64,000 bases of DNA from Paenibacillus sp. BIHB 4019 (GTDB lineage Bacteria > Bacillota > Bacilli > Paenibacillales > Paenibacillaceae): the NCBI RefSeq assembly GCF_002741035.1, contig NZ_CP016808.1, forward strand, positions 4,016,501-4,080,500, in the 5' to 3' direction. Under the pieces are notes generated by a model. That model ran no database searches and had not been told where the DNA came from. It saw only the letters and a program-made list of their open reading frames with translations. The translations under genes and the position numbers were made by a program. How positions within the stretch are numbered: position 1 is the first letter of the stretch; every line of letters starts with the position of its first letter. Shown here piece after piece: positions 17,101-25,563 of this stretch.

Positions 17101-19731
17101 TACACGTACGATGACGCACAGCGTTTAGTTGTACAGATGAAGCCTGATGGGGAGAAGGTAAATACGTATTACACGCCTTATGGTGATATAGAAAAACAGG
17201 AACAAATAATAGGGAATACATTGCGTGTACTTGTATTGAATAAAACGAACTCGACAGGCAAACTATTAGAAAGCACATTGCCATACGGCTCTGTAGATAA
17301 AGAAGTAAAATATTCATATGGTGAAAATGGTCAAATCAGTAAAGTAACGGATCCTATAGGGCAAGTGACAGATTATTATTACTCTAATGTTACGACTAAG
17401 GATGATGGCTCTGCTTATTACCTGCAAAACACTACAAAAGTGGTAGGTCCAGATGGGAAAGAAACCTGGAATTATCAGGATCGCTTAGGTAGAGTGATAA
17501 AGCAAGTGGAGAAAGCGGGAGCAAAGACGAGAACAGTGTTAAACACATACACTCCGCTTGGAGCCTTATCGCAGACTCAAGTCATTGCAGATGGTGTGAC
17601 GCAAACAACACAGTATGGTTATGATACCGCAGGTAATTTGATTTATTTGAAAGATAACAACAACCAAGTCAATCGTTATGTGTATAATAGCATGGGTCAA
17701 CTGATTGCTACTTATACCAATGATAAGCTGCAAAAGCAAAGCGAATATAACGAAGTTGGTTGGCAATTGACGAAGACGAATGCAGAAGGTAAGAAAGAAA
17801 GCTTCCAGTATACGAATACGGGATTGTTGGATGTACGTACTGATGAAATGAATCAAAAGCATCAATATTCGTATACGCCATATGATGAAATAAATCGACT
17901 ATCCGTAAAGGATTCGGCTGGAACAGAAACTTACTGGGAGCAATATAGCTATGATCCGGCTACGCGTCTTCCACTGACTACGAATACTAAAGATGGAGAA
18001 ACGCTAGGTTATCAATATGATCTATGGAAACGTTTGAGCAGTCAAACGGTGGCAGGTCGACAGTATAAACTGGAGTATGACGAATTTGACCGTATGACGG
18101 CGTTGAGTTATCCAGATAATCAAAAAGTAGCATATACGTACGATGTGCTAGATCGACTGTTGACGGTAACAACACCGGATATGGGCACGGTAGGGTATAA
18201 CTATACGGTAGGTCAAAATGAGCATACGAATACTTTGACTTATCCGAATGGTGTAACGCAACAAAGAAAAACCAATGCTTTTGGAGAATTGAAGTCATAC
18301 AATCAAACCTCACTAGGGAACGTATCGAACTGGAATGAAACCTTTGGATATGATGGTTTTAGTAACATTACCAGCATTAACCGAAACGGCTTGACCCAGG
18401 CATTCAGTTATGATGCGCTTAATCGAATTAAAGAGGAGAATACTGCAGAAGGCCAACGTACGTATACGTATGATGATCGTGGCAATCGTTTGACGGTGAG
18501 TGGGAATTCACCTGATTTATCGGAGGAAACGACAACTTATACGTATAACGCCTTGGACATGCTTAAATCGTATTCCTCATCAGAGGGTACACAGGCTGCT
18601 TATTCGTATTACGCAGATGGTCTTCGAGCAACAAAGAAAGTAAATGGGAAAACTACTCGATACGTCTATTTAGATGGTCATATCATTGAAGAGCTTGACG
18701 GAAATGGAAATGTAAAGGCTCGAAGTGTATGGGGTAATGAGTTGCTGTATCGTCATGACTATGAATCAGGGAAAGAAGGGTATTACTCGTATAATGGTCA
18801 TGGGGACGTAGTGAGGATTACGAATGATAGTGGTATGGCCATTAATACTTATGATTATGACATTTGGGGGAATCTTCTTTCACAAACGGAAGGTATGTCT
18901 AATCCGTTCAAGTACACGGGAGAAGTATATGATGAGGAAAGTGGGCTTTACTATCTTCGTGCAAGATATTATGATCCGAGTATTGGACGGTTTATTAATG
19001 AGGATACTTATGAAGGGGAGATCAATAACCCTCTTTCCTTAAATTTATATTCTTATGTGTATAATAATCCATTAAAGTATCGTGATCCTAGTGGTAATAT
19101 TGCATGTGAAGGAGCTTATGTCTGCTCTGGTGATGCTGTGTTTACTAAAAACAATAAAAGTGAATACTGGAAAGCTGTAATAGATTTCTACTTATCTACC
19201 AACCCTGCAACTATGGCAGCATATGCCAATTATCAGTTTTTTAGTAATGACATCCCTGTGTTATTAGATCCGGATGGTTCTAAATTTTATAAGGCTGTAA
19301 TAATAGTTGGATTTATACCTGATGGAAGAATAGTAAGTCAAAGTGGAAGAATGTTTGTTACTATTATGAGAGAAGGAAAAGAAATTCTTTCTGAAGTAAG
19401 TTCTTCTGTTATATGGAAAAATTATCTTAAACATGATTATAGAACTCTTAAAGGTTATAAGAAAATGACATGGAGTGATATTAGATCAACAACAAAAAAT
19501 GGTGCTGCAATGTATAAACCGGGTATAGATATTGAATCGTTGGAACGATATGCCTGGGAAAATGGTACTCCAACAACTAACGGAAAAACATGGAAAGTCA
19601 TGAAGTTTAGCGAAGTCATAGGTGCTACGCTAGGTAAGGATACTAAATATATGAGAATAGAATCAACAAATGGAGATACTATTCATGGTCATCCAATTAC
19701 GGAAGAAGAATATAAAAAACTTTTAAAGTAA
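14113..19731 (+). CDS. WapA-like exported Rhs polymorphic toxin
   Basis: 1872 residues starting TTG 14113, behind GAGGAG seven to eight bases upstream. A signal peptide (1-29, ending VAYA) is followed by an acidic leader region of about 170 residues, an Rhs N-terminal segment (about 220-420: VDLYLPGRNGMDFSLVRSYSS), then dozens of YD repeats up to the core (about 1600-1660: EESGLYYLRARYYDPSIGRFINED, closing with NPLKYRDPSGN). The core ends with the PxxxxDPxG signature where Rhs proteins release their tips. The remaining 210 residues are the toxin tip, unlike any family I can name; the end has IHGHPITEEEYKKLL. As in B. subtilis WapA, export is by Sec and not by a type VI system. Modules that WapA carries itself appear here to be split into the three upstream genes (inference). 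Confidence 0.85.
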   Translation: MKKVISYLLVISLLLSIFSDMGSPVAYANLETDGASVTVEDSVYIPGTNPLVDEELSVDESVYEKKWGIFSEEQVEIITQQYTLDMKKLAVYFYTELTPLLETEQFFEVLDMTAEDLPVLINKLTEAQQVLLRELTPVTMKQYDYDHNYEEVLAQQNVKVEAPFIEANGNPILEAIVDQYESATASTYSSKAKKSGKVSTASTGNSFRFTEKNSEYKYKANTDSNVDPIYKTANQRDVDLYLPGRNGMDFSLVRSYSSLNAKIMQPSLDGDLSNPVCHPDNATFQTGLTDCMGNFPYPSYYDYGFGDNLGFIATGWSLNIPKMTEGTISATIASTLTSSNINFYNRATYSTTDTITFDLDDGSSYEFRGNDNTPYNHPYSNVTYFYNGTGYSLVLDDKITYTFNRDGQILTKSNRLGDQITYDYQQHANRIIITDTIGRKIQTDGPLGVPPYGTQGFTVTDPQGNLTHKIKYNMETDNPVMQARTYVFGTAQEYQNDENPRSVFFSKLTSVVDVLANKTLKTYTYQTPGLVTRADFNFEDDYMYLMENGKPVLDFLNGAESSLIIERDNEVHGEINYLLLDTITDNSGLEIKYKYRPYEWDWFKEGNGYKREQKRGTMRLYLDPWNLTYIGYHPVTNVYYSYTNKAGQKKFLTQNVAIFSSYAQEIWTTPKTGGIVENFRLKNSNEFRRPEFAVSISLALGEYSESSTTVYRPSGKGSFVPVNEMKGQLSFFNYLNFQEEGSTYGVSFFENQAYQYDPGKNKPYLTKVFGNDNKLDISKFLRSGNDRTLPANLDKYATLYRTEYDAFGYVIYQEDPYGNKMEMAYGGPYHQISSQKQTAADGLTKSEITFTYNPDGTLLRTTQLGSYRDPASPSVVRQDQAVTDYLNYNSSKQPTRIRTTSSGSQYDQQPTETIVDMQYDASNLHVIKETTNVTLGKGKAATPLVVLYEYDNKDQLKKQTFPDGSTATYSYDPSGRMASESYTPSAANPGAVRTTNYTYDDAQRLVVQMKPDGEKVNTYYTPYGDIEKQEQIIGNTLRVLVLNKTNSTGKLLESTLPYGSVDKEVKYSYGENGQISKVTDPIGQVTDYYYSNVTTKDDGSAYYLQNTTKVVGPDGKETWNYQDRLGRVIKQVEKAGAKTRTVLNTYTPLGALSQTQVIADGVTQTTQYGYDTAGNLIYLKDNNNQVNRYVYNSMGQLIATYTNDKLQKQSEYNEVGWQLTKTNAEGKKESFQYTNTGLLDVRTDEMNQKHQYSYTPYDEINRLSVKDSAGTETYWEQYSYDPATRLPLTTNTKDGETLGYQYDLWKRLSSQTVAGRQYKLEYDEFDRMTALSYPDNQKVAYTYDVLDRLLTVTTPDMGTVGYNYTVGQNEHTNTLTYPNGVTQQRKTNAFGELKSYNQTSLGNVSNWNETFGYDGFSNITSINRNGLTQAFSYDALNRIKEENTAEGQRTYTYDDRGNRLTVSGNSPDLSEETTTYTYNALDMLKSYSSSEGTQAAYSYYADGLRATKKVNGKTTRYVYLDGHIIEELDGNGNVKARSVWGNELLYRHDYESGKEGYYSYNGHGDVVRITNDSGMAINTYDYDIWGNLLSQTEGMSNPFKYTGEVYDEESGLYYLRARYYDPSIGRFINEDTYEGEINNPLSLNLYSYVYNNPLKYRDPSGNIACEGAYVCSGDAVFTKNNKSEYWKAVIDFYLSTNPATMAAYANYQFFSNDIPVLLDPDGSKFYKAVIIVGFIPDGRIVSQSGRMFVTIMREGKEILSEVSSSVIWKNYLKHDYRTLKGYKKMTWSDIRSTTKNGAAMYKPGIDIESLERYAWENGTPTTNGKTWKVMKFSEVIGATLGKDTKYMRIESTNGDTIHGHPITEEEYKKLLK

Positions 19732-19745
19732 AGTGGGTATAAGAA

Positions 19746-20054
19746 TTGTTTGAGCAAATTGATTTTAAATCAGGCGATGTCATTCTTAATGATTTTGATT
19801 TTAATGAAGGTGTCGCCCTAGACCAACAAATTTGGTCTTTCAAAGAGGATATATTACAAGTTAGGTATGATAATAAATTTGTTTTAGATTTAGGTTGGTA
19901 TCCAGAATTCAACTTAGACGATGGTAGTTTTAAATTAATTATAGTGGAAATTGATGATTGGTTAAATCCTCTTTTTATAAAAAGAACAAAGTCACTGAAT
20001 GAAATCTATGAATATATAAAAGAAGCTATTTTATTTGTTGAAAAATTGAAATAA
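19746..20054 (+). CDS. Probable immunity protein for the Rhs toxin
   Basis: 102 residues, TTG start 14 nt after the Rhs stop with a weak GTGGG site; acidic, no signal or membrane segment, hence cytoplasmic. It contains VLDLGWYPEF and VEIDDWLNPLFIKRTKS. I do not recognise a named immunity family. Its size, acidity and position directly after a toxin tip are what immunity genes of Rhs/CDI/WapA systems show. It should bind and block the tip encoded at about 19100-19731. Function is inferred from position alone. Confidence 0.65.
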   Translation: MFEQIDFKSGDVILNDFDFNEGVALDQQIWSFKEDILQVRYDNKFVLDLGWYPEFNLDDGSFKLIIVEIDDWLNPLFIKRTKSLNEIYEYIKEAILFVEKLK

Positions 20055-20086
20055 CGATTCTATTCGCAAAATGATTAAAATCCTAT

Positions 20087-20132
20087 TTACTACTTAGGTC
20101 TTCCTCGGAGTACAGAGAGACCTAAGTAGTAA
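20087..20132. repeat. Perfect 15-bp inverted repeat
   Basis: TTACTACTTAGGTCT and AGACCTAAGTAGTAA face each other across 16 nt. A partial third copy, GTTACTACTTAGATACC, lies at about 20264-20280, just ahead of the IS66 remnant. It may be a terminator for the immunity gene (no T run) or the mark of a mobile element end. Confidence 0.55.
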
Positions 20133-20147
20133 CAATAAAAAAATTAC

Positions 20148-20240
20148 TTACTTCATTTTATAAAACCAGCTAATTAGTTCCTCCACTATCGGCTCAATTT
20201 CACTCAATATTCTTGTTTCCCTTTCCAATTCTGGTTTATG
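20148..20240 (-). pseudogene. Minus-strand 3' gene fragment, unrecognised
   Basis: Read on the minus strand, 30 codons between a stop and TAA encode HKPELERETRILSEIEPI followed by a Trp-Phe-Tyr-rich end. The mix of residues looks like real protein, but there is no start or ribosome site. Probably the tail of a gene lost when the IS elements landed here. Confidence 0.3.
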
Positions 20241-20337
20241 TCAATCATTATTATTAATTAATCGTTACTACTTAGATACCCTCTATGAAACAAATGTTAA
20301 ACTAACAGTAAATTAACGAACTAAAAGAGGGCGCCGC

Positions 20338-20507
20338 GTGAAGTTAGATTCGGAACAAATCCTGCAATCAGCAAGGGAGATAAGGAGACAGTTGCATTCA
20401 TCATGATGCTGACCCAAAACATTGAGAAGCAGGAACAGCGAATTGAACAGTTAGAAACAAGAGTAAAAGAGTTAGAAAGACAACTCGGTCATAACTCCAA
20501 AAACTGA
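20338..20507 (+). pseudogene. IS66-family transposase (TnpC) N-terminal fragment, frameshifted
   Basis: A GTG at 20338 starts KLDSEQILQSA; after an apparent one-base loss the other frame continues KGDKETVAFIMMLTQNIEKQ and then LETRVKELERQLGHNSKN before a stop. That coiled-coil plus LGxNSxN is the start of IS66 TnpC, which normally continues SSKPPSSD. The rest of the transposase is gone. Confidence 0.6.
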
Positions 20508-20509
20508 CC

Positions 20510-20860
20510 TTGCCTCGAATAGATAGATACATAGAAAACCTCAATAATATAAGTTTAGGGATTTATTATGGGCAACGGAAGAAATTTGATAAAGCATTTA
20601 AAGAACAGAATATGCTGCGCATATTGGCTGGGGAATCAACCATGAAAGAAGTGGTTGATAAAATGGATGTAAACAACTTAAAAGTAATATAATGTAATTA
20701 AAGATATAAACGTAATGGAGAAGATGCGTTTCTAGGCAGCGGCCACCTTAAGGCTGAAGATGATGAGATTCGTAAACTTAGGAAGCAGCTGGCAGACCTG
20801 AAAGAAGAGAATGACATCCCAATAAAGGCGGCGTCCTACTTTGCGAAAAATCAGAAATAA
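20510..20860 (+). pseudogene. IS3-family OrfA remnant
   Basis: The first frame gives KKFDKAFKEQN ... LAGESTMKEVVDKMDVN, then it shifts and continues GEDAFLGSGHLKAEDDEI, RKLRKQLADLKEENDI and SYFAKNQK to TAA at 20858. This is the helix-turn-helix and leucine-zipper pattern of IS3-group OrfA. At least one frameshift and a short deletion make it non-functional. TAATG at its end overlaps the OrfB start, as in active IS3 elements. Confidence 0.7.
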
Positions 20861-21751
20861 TGAGGTTCAAGTTTGTCATTGAACACCGCTTCGAGTTACG
20901 GATTGCGAAGATGTGACAGACCTTGAGTGTTACAAGAAGCGGCTATTTTGCTCATATTAGGCGACCAGAAAGTAAGCGAAGAAAAGGGAGCCTAGATCTA
21001 TTTGAGACGATAAAAGATATCCGTAAAAATGCCGCAGAATCTATGGATCTCCGCAGATTACGAAGATCTTACCAACGGAGAAGAAGGTCAGTCGTGGCCG
21101 TGTGGCGCGGTTAATGCGAGCAAACGGAATCCGATTGAAAGAGGTAAAGAAACAAAAATAAAAAACCTATTAAAGTAACAATTTTCCAGTTGCGAAAACA
21201 TCTTAAATCAAGACTTTACAACGAGCAAGTTTAACGAGAAATGGTTGAGTGACATTACTTATATAGCGACAGCGGAAGGGCAACTTTATCATGCCGGCGT
21301 ATTGGACTTACACGGCCGCAAACTCATTGATTGGGCAATGGATAGTCGTATGAAAACAGAGCTTGTCTATGCTGATCTAAAGTAATCCATTTGTCCCACC
21401 GGTGCATCCAAAGGACACATTGTACATTCTGATCGCGGTGTTCAATACACCAGTAAAGGCTACCAGAAGCTTCTGATGAAGCATGGATTTATCTGCAGCA
21501 TGAGCCGCAAAGGCAACTATTACGACAATTCTCCTATGGAGTCTTTTTGGGGAAATTTGAAGATGGAGTGGCTCAATGATTACGCATTCAAGACGCGAGC
21601 GGAGACCAAAAAGGCTGTTTTTGAGTACATCGAACTCTTTTACAACCGTAGGAGACATGAGGTATCTATTAGACTAATTGGTGTCATCGAGGCTTTCTAT
21701 GTGTCTACTTGTTCAGAACAAGGCCAAACCATGCTCCCCTCATTCCAATAG
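20860..21751 (+). pseudogene. IS3-family OrfB (DDE transposase) remnant
   Basis: Pieces in several frames match OrfB: TLSVTRSGYFAHIRRPESK, KFNEKWLSDITYIATAEGQ, SKGHIVHSDRGVQYTSKGY, and KGNYYDNSPMESFWGNLKME. The three acidic DDE residues (SDITYI, HSDRG, MESFWG) are all still visible, but stops and shifts around 20900, 21115-21230 and 21383 break the gene. TGTCTACTT near 21701 resembles the terminal sequence of this IS group, so the right end probably lies about there. The 150 bp beyond it, before the protease gene, hold nothing I can support. Confidence 0.7.
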
Positions 21752-21900
21752 ACAACCAACAACAGAAAATGGTACCATGAGAGTATCTGTTTGGCTAGGG
21801 CCCGCCTTCATTTTGGTGATTCTATCAATTGTAGTCAGGACTCAATCTATCAATAAAATACGCCCCAGGTAATCGACTAAAATTTGGAGGAAATACATAC

Positions 21901-23442
21901 GTGAAAACAAAACTAGCAAAAACGCTGCTAGCCCCGTTGCTCGTTACTGGCTTGCTGCTGTCGCCGCTCGCTGGAACGACTGCGACGGCTTCAGCTGCAA
22001 GCGCTGTTACGACAGCAGCGTCGACGACGCAGGCGATTAAAGTCTATATCGATGGCAGCAAGCTTTCGCTACCAGCCGCTCCTTATGTGAAAAACGGCGT
22101 GACGTTCGTGCCGATGCGTCAGATTTTCACGGCGCTGGGCGCTTCCATCACTTGGGTAGAGAAGACACAGACGATTATCGTACGCAAAAACACAACGACG
22201 GTATCGCTGACCGTAGGCAAGAAAGAAGCGGTTGTCGACGGGAAGACCGTTAAGCTTGATGCAGCCCCAGCCGTGAAAAATGGCACCACCTTCGTGCCGG
22301 CCCGTTTCGTAGCCGAGGCGCTTGGCGCCAAAGTGAAATGGGATAATGCGGCGCAAGCCGTGCGCATTACCTCCATAGAACAGCAGTGGGCAGAAGCTTA
22401 CGAGGAGTACGAGGAAACGCCTGAGGATGACCGTACCAAGCTGACTCCTAAGGAAATCGTTGAGCAAAACGACGAAAGCGTCGTGCTGATCACAACGAAT
22501 AAAGCGCTTGGCAGCGGCGTCGTTATCGGCGATCGTTGGATTTTGACTAACAATCACGTCATTGAGGATGCGAGCTCGGCAACGATTACGTCGATCTATG
22601 GCGATGAATACAAGGTTCAAGGCGTTGTTGTGAACCGCCCAAGCTCAGACCTTGCGATTATTCAGACGGATGAGTCGCTGTATTTGGAGCCAGTAAGCGT
22701 AGGCTATACGGTTCCGGAGAAAGGTGATAAAGTTGTAGCCATTGGCAGTCCGCTCGGTATCCAGAACACGGTATCTGACGGTCTGGTAAGTAACATTTCG
22801 TACGAGGATGGCCTCACATATATCCAGACAAGTGCGCCAATCGACCACGGCAGCTCCGGCGGAGCGCTGTTCGATGAATACGGCGATCTGGTCGGCATTA
22901 CGACAGCAGGCTATACATCGCAGGCCGACCTGAACTTTGCTGTATCGGTTGCCCACGCAAGTCTCTTGATGGGATTGCTGCCGGAAAGCCCGCAGGAGGA
23001 TGTGAAGTTCCTGCCAGCGATTTTGCCCGATACGCTGAAAGGCGCTTCGATGGAAACGATCACAGCGCTGATGAAGAAAGAATTTGGCTCCGTTTCGACA
23101 GGCGATGGCACAGCAAGCTTCAGCAATTGGGAAGTGAAGCGGGATTCGCAGGGCTGGATCGTGCTGACGGCTGATATTGATCCGCGCTTTTACACCTATT
23201 ATGGCGGTTCTTCCGCTAACGATATTCGCAGCTGGGCCATTAACCTGGGCCATGAGCTGAACCGTATGCTTCCGGGCGAGACGATTCAAGTTATCATCTC
23301 CTTCGATCGTACATTCGGCTTCCAGCCGCGCGGCTTTGCAGAAAATGAAGTGACAGCGCTTGGCGACAACAAGTGGAAGGTTCGCTTCCCGGTTCTCGAT
23401 ATGCAGCTGAAAGACCAGCTTTATATTAGCATGAAAGACTAG
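21901..23442 (+). CDS. S1C trypsin-like serine protease with copper-amine-oxidase N-terminal domain
   Basis: 513 residues; GTG behind TTTGGAGG. Signal peptide about 1-33. Residues about 45-157 are two half-repeats of the copper-amine-oxidase N1 domain (YVKNGVTFVPMRQIFTALGA; VKNGTTFVPARFVAEALGA), a surface module very common in Paenibacillus. The protease domain (about 190-340) has His219 in LTNNHVI, Asp250 in SSDLAII and Ser319 in HGSSGGALF. There is no PDZ domain; about 130 residues of unknown fold end the protein. It probably acts outside the membrane in protein quality control or processing. GC and codon use return to the genomic norm here, marking the right border of the AT-rich island. 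Confidence 0.88.
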   Translation: MKTKLAKTLLAPLLVTGLLLSPLAGTTATASAASAVTTAASTTQAIKVYIDGSKLSLPAAPYVKNGVTFVPMRQIFTALGASITWVEKTQTIIVRKNTTTVSLTVGKKEAVVDGKTVKLDAAPAVKNGTTFVPARFVAEALGAKVKWDNAAQAVRITSIEQQWAEAYEEYEETPEDDRTKLTPKEIVEQNDESVVLITTNKALGSGVVIGDRWILTNNHVIEDASSATITSIYGDEYKVQGVVVNRPSSDLAIIQTDESLYLEPVSVGYTVPEKGDKVVAIGSPLGIQNTVSDGLVSNISYEDGLTYIQTSAPIDHGSSGGALFDEYGDLVGITTAGYTSQADLNFAVSVAHASLLMGLLPESPQEDVKFLPAILPDTLKGASMETITALMKKEFGSVSTGDGTASFSNWEVKRDSQGWIVLTADIDPRFYTYYGGSSANDIRSWAINLGHELNRMLPGETIQVIISFDRTFGFQPRGFAENEVTALGDNKWKVRFPVLDMQLKDQLYISMKD

Positions 23443-23489
23443 CACTTATTATTTAATTCCTTCATCTTAATCTTCACAGCTAAATGATC

Positions 23490-23533
23490 GGGCTGTTGGC
23501 GGGAGCGTAAGCGACCACCGACAGCCTTTTCTT
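23490..23533 (+). terminator. Terminator after the protease gene
   Basis: GGCTGTTGG pairs with CCGACAGCC (one G-T pair) around a loop that itself contains GCGT/GCG complementarity, followed by a TTTTCTTTT tract. Confidence 0.75.
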
Positions 23534-23602
23534 TTGTGCGGGAACCCTCATCTGTAGTACAATGATAGACAATAGTGACAAAACAATGAGCGAGGTAACG
23601 AG

Positions 23603-25417
23603 ATGAAGGTTGTACTTTCCACATTAAACGCAAAATTTATTCACACATCGCTTGCGCTGCGCTGCCTGAAAGCCTACAGCGGCGAGCAATTCGATATTGA
23701 TATTGCCGAATACACGATTAAAGATCCCGTTATGAACATTGTGTCGGATATTTACTCCCGCCAGCCGGATGTAGTCGGCTTCTCCTGCTACATTTGGAAC
23801 ATTGAAGAGACGATCACGGTCATCAATATGCTGCGCAAGGTCAGTCCGCAGGTGAAAATCATACTCGGCGGACCGGAAGTAAGCTACGACACCGATCATT
23901 GGATGGAGCGCATTCCCGAGGTTGATTTTATCGTCGTCGGCGAAGGCGAGGAGACGTTCCATCATCTGCTGACTGAGATCGAGGGCGCGGGCAAATACCA
24001 TATGGTGTTTGGACTCGCCTATCGTAAGCAGCGCGAGGGCTATATTGAAGCGTTAGTTAACCCGGGCCGTCCGAAGCTGGATTTGGCTACGCTGCCGTCG
24101 CCGCATCGGTTTGCCGAGGATGTGCCGCATTTGGCCAGCCGCGTCGTTTATTTTGAGACGAGCCGGGGCTGTCCGTTCAGCTGCCAGTTCTGCCTCTCCA
24201 GTATTGAGGTAGGCGTGCGTTATTTTGACAAGGAGCGGACGAAGGCGGATATTTTGTATTTGATTGATGCCGGAGCGAAGCTGATTAAATTCGTCGATCG
24301 GACGTTTAATATTAAGCGGGATTACGCGCTGGAAATTTTTCAGTTTTTGATCGAAAATCATAACGGCTGCGTCTTCCAATTTGAAATTACGGCAGATATT
24401 ATGCGCCCTGAGGTGCTGGACTATTTGGCTGAGCATGCGCCTCCAGGCGTGTTCCGCTTCGAAATTGGCGTGCAGTCGACGAATGATCCGACGAATGAGG
24501 CGGTTCAGCGCAGACAGAACTGGTCCAAGCTCGTGCGGACGGTGACGAAGGTGAAGGAATCGGGCAAAATCGACCAGCATCTCGACTTAATCGCCGGATT
24601 GCCGCTCGAAAACTACGATACGTTCAAAGGCACCTTTAACGATGTGTTTGCGCTCGGCCCTGAAGAAATGCAGCTCGGATTTCTGAAAATGCTGCGCGGC
24701 ACAGGGCTGCGCAATGACGCTGACAAATGGGGCTACATCTACATGGACCGTGCGCCTTACGAAATGCTCGGCAATGACCTAATGCCTTTCGGCGACATTG
24801 TGCGGATGAAGCGGGTCGAGGATGTGCTGGAGAAATATTGGAATGCGCACCGGATGGACCGTACGCTCATGTATTTGGTGGAGCAGGTTTTCCCGTCGCC
24901 ATTCGATTTCTTCCAGGACTTTGGCGACTATTGGGAGGAGCGGGGCTGGCAGAAAATCGGGCATCAGCTGGAGGACTTATTTTCCCGGCTATGGTCGTTC
25001 CTGAACAGCTATCAGCATGAGCAGCAATCGGCTGGCGAAGCTGGGCCGGATATGGACGTCATTATGGGGTTGATGAAATATGACTATTTCCTCAACCATA
25101 AATATAAGCCGCGCAAAACGTGGTGGGAATTCACGATGGACAAAGCCGTATGGGGAAGCCATATGCGCAGCCTCGTCGAGCGGCCGGAGAAGGTGTCGGA
25201 TTCGTTTGCAGCGCTCGGCATGTCGGAGAAGGAGCTGCATAAGCATGCCGTCATCGAGCGGCTGCCATTTGATCTGGAAGCGTATTTTGCGGACGGCTCG
25301 ATCCAGAAAAATACGCATACGCTGCTCGTTGTCCTCTATGCCATGGAGGCTGGCAGCAGCAAGCCGACGCCAAAGCCGTACATGCTAAAGCTGCATAATG
25401 ATGCGGTAACCGCGTAA
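23603..25417 (+). CDS. B12-binding-domain radical SAM protein
   Basis: 604 residues; ATG follows GAGGTAACGAG. An N-terminal cobalamin-binding Rossmann-like domain (about 1-145) is followed by a radical SAM core with the cluster motif RGCPFSCQFC (about 189-198), a GVQSTN strand and a C-terminal region of about 200 residues as in the DUF4080-type proteins of Bacillota. Such enzymes use a 4Fe-4S cluster and S-adenosylmethionine for radical chemistry, often methylation; the substrate is unknown. It is a single-gene unit, with a terminator directly after it. Confidence 0.85.
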   Translation: MKVVLSTLNAKFIHTSLALRCLKAYSGEQFDIDIAEYTIKDPVMNIVSDIYSRQPDVVGFSCYIWNIEETITVINMLRKVSPQVKIILGGPEVSYDTDHWMERIPEVDFIVVGEGEETFHHLLTEIEGAGKYHMVFGLAYRKQREGYIEALVNPGRPKLDLATLPSPHRFAEDVPHLASRVVYFETSRGCPFSCQFCLSSIEVGVRYFDKERTKADILYLIDAGAKLIKFVDRTFNIKRDYALEIFQFLIENHNGCVFQFEITADIMRPEVLDYLAEHAPPGVFRFEIGVQSTNDPTNEAVQRRQNWSKLVRTVTKVKESGKIDQHLDLIAGLPLENYDTFKGTFNDVFALGPEEMQLGFLKMLRGTGLRNDADKWGYIYMDRAPYEMLGNDLMPFGDIVRMKRVEDVLEKYWNAHRMDRTLMYLVEQVFPSPFDFFQDFGDYWEERGWQKIGHQLEDLFSRLWSFLNSYQHEQQSAGEAGPDMDVIMGLMKYDYFLNHKYKPRKTWWEFTMDKAVWGSHMRSLVERPEKVSDSFAALGMSEKELHKHAVIERLPFDLEAYFADGSIQKNTHTLLVVLYAMEAGSSKPTPKPYMLKLHNDAVTA

Positions 25418-25419
25418 AC

Positions 25420-25462
25420 ATGCAGTTCATGTCATGTAAAATGACGTGAACTGCATTTTTTT
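25420..25462 (+). terminator. Terminator after the radical SAM gene
   Basis: ATGCAGTTCATGTCAT pairs with ATGACGTGAACTGCAT (one wobble), then seven T. Confidence 0.9.
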
Positions 25463-25463
25463 A

Positions 25464-25492
25464 TTGACAAACAAAATGCCGCCACCTATATT
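25464..25492 (+). promoter_or_regulatory. SigA-type promoter of the IclR gene
   Basis: TTGACA, a 17-nt spacer, then TATATT. A short palindrome ATCGTaaaACGAT just downstream (about 25495) could be an operator for the regulator itself. Confidence 0.7.
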
Positions 25493-25563
25493 AATCGTAA
25501 AACGATGATTTTATGTTAGGTTTTGACAAGGAAAGATCAGATACTGTTGAATGAGGGATACTA

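Noticed and set aside
21768..21872. Small hydrophobic peptide frame before the S1C protease
   Set aside because: No ribosome site; sits in the tail of the IS3 remnant region.
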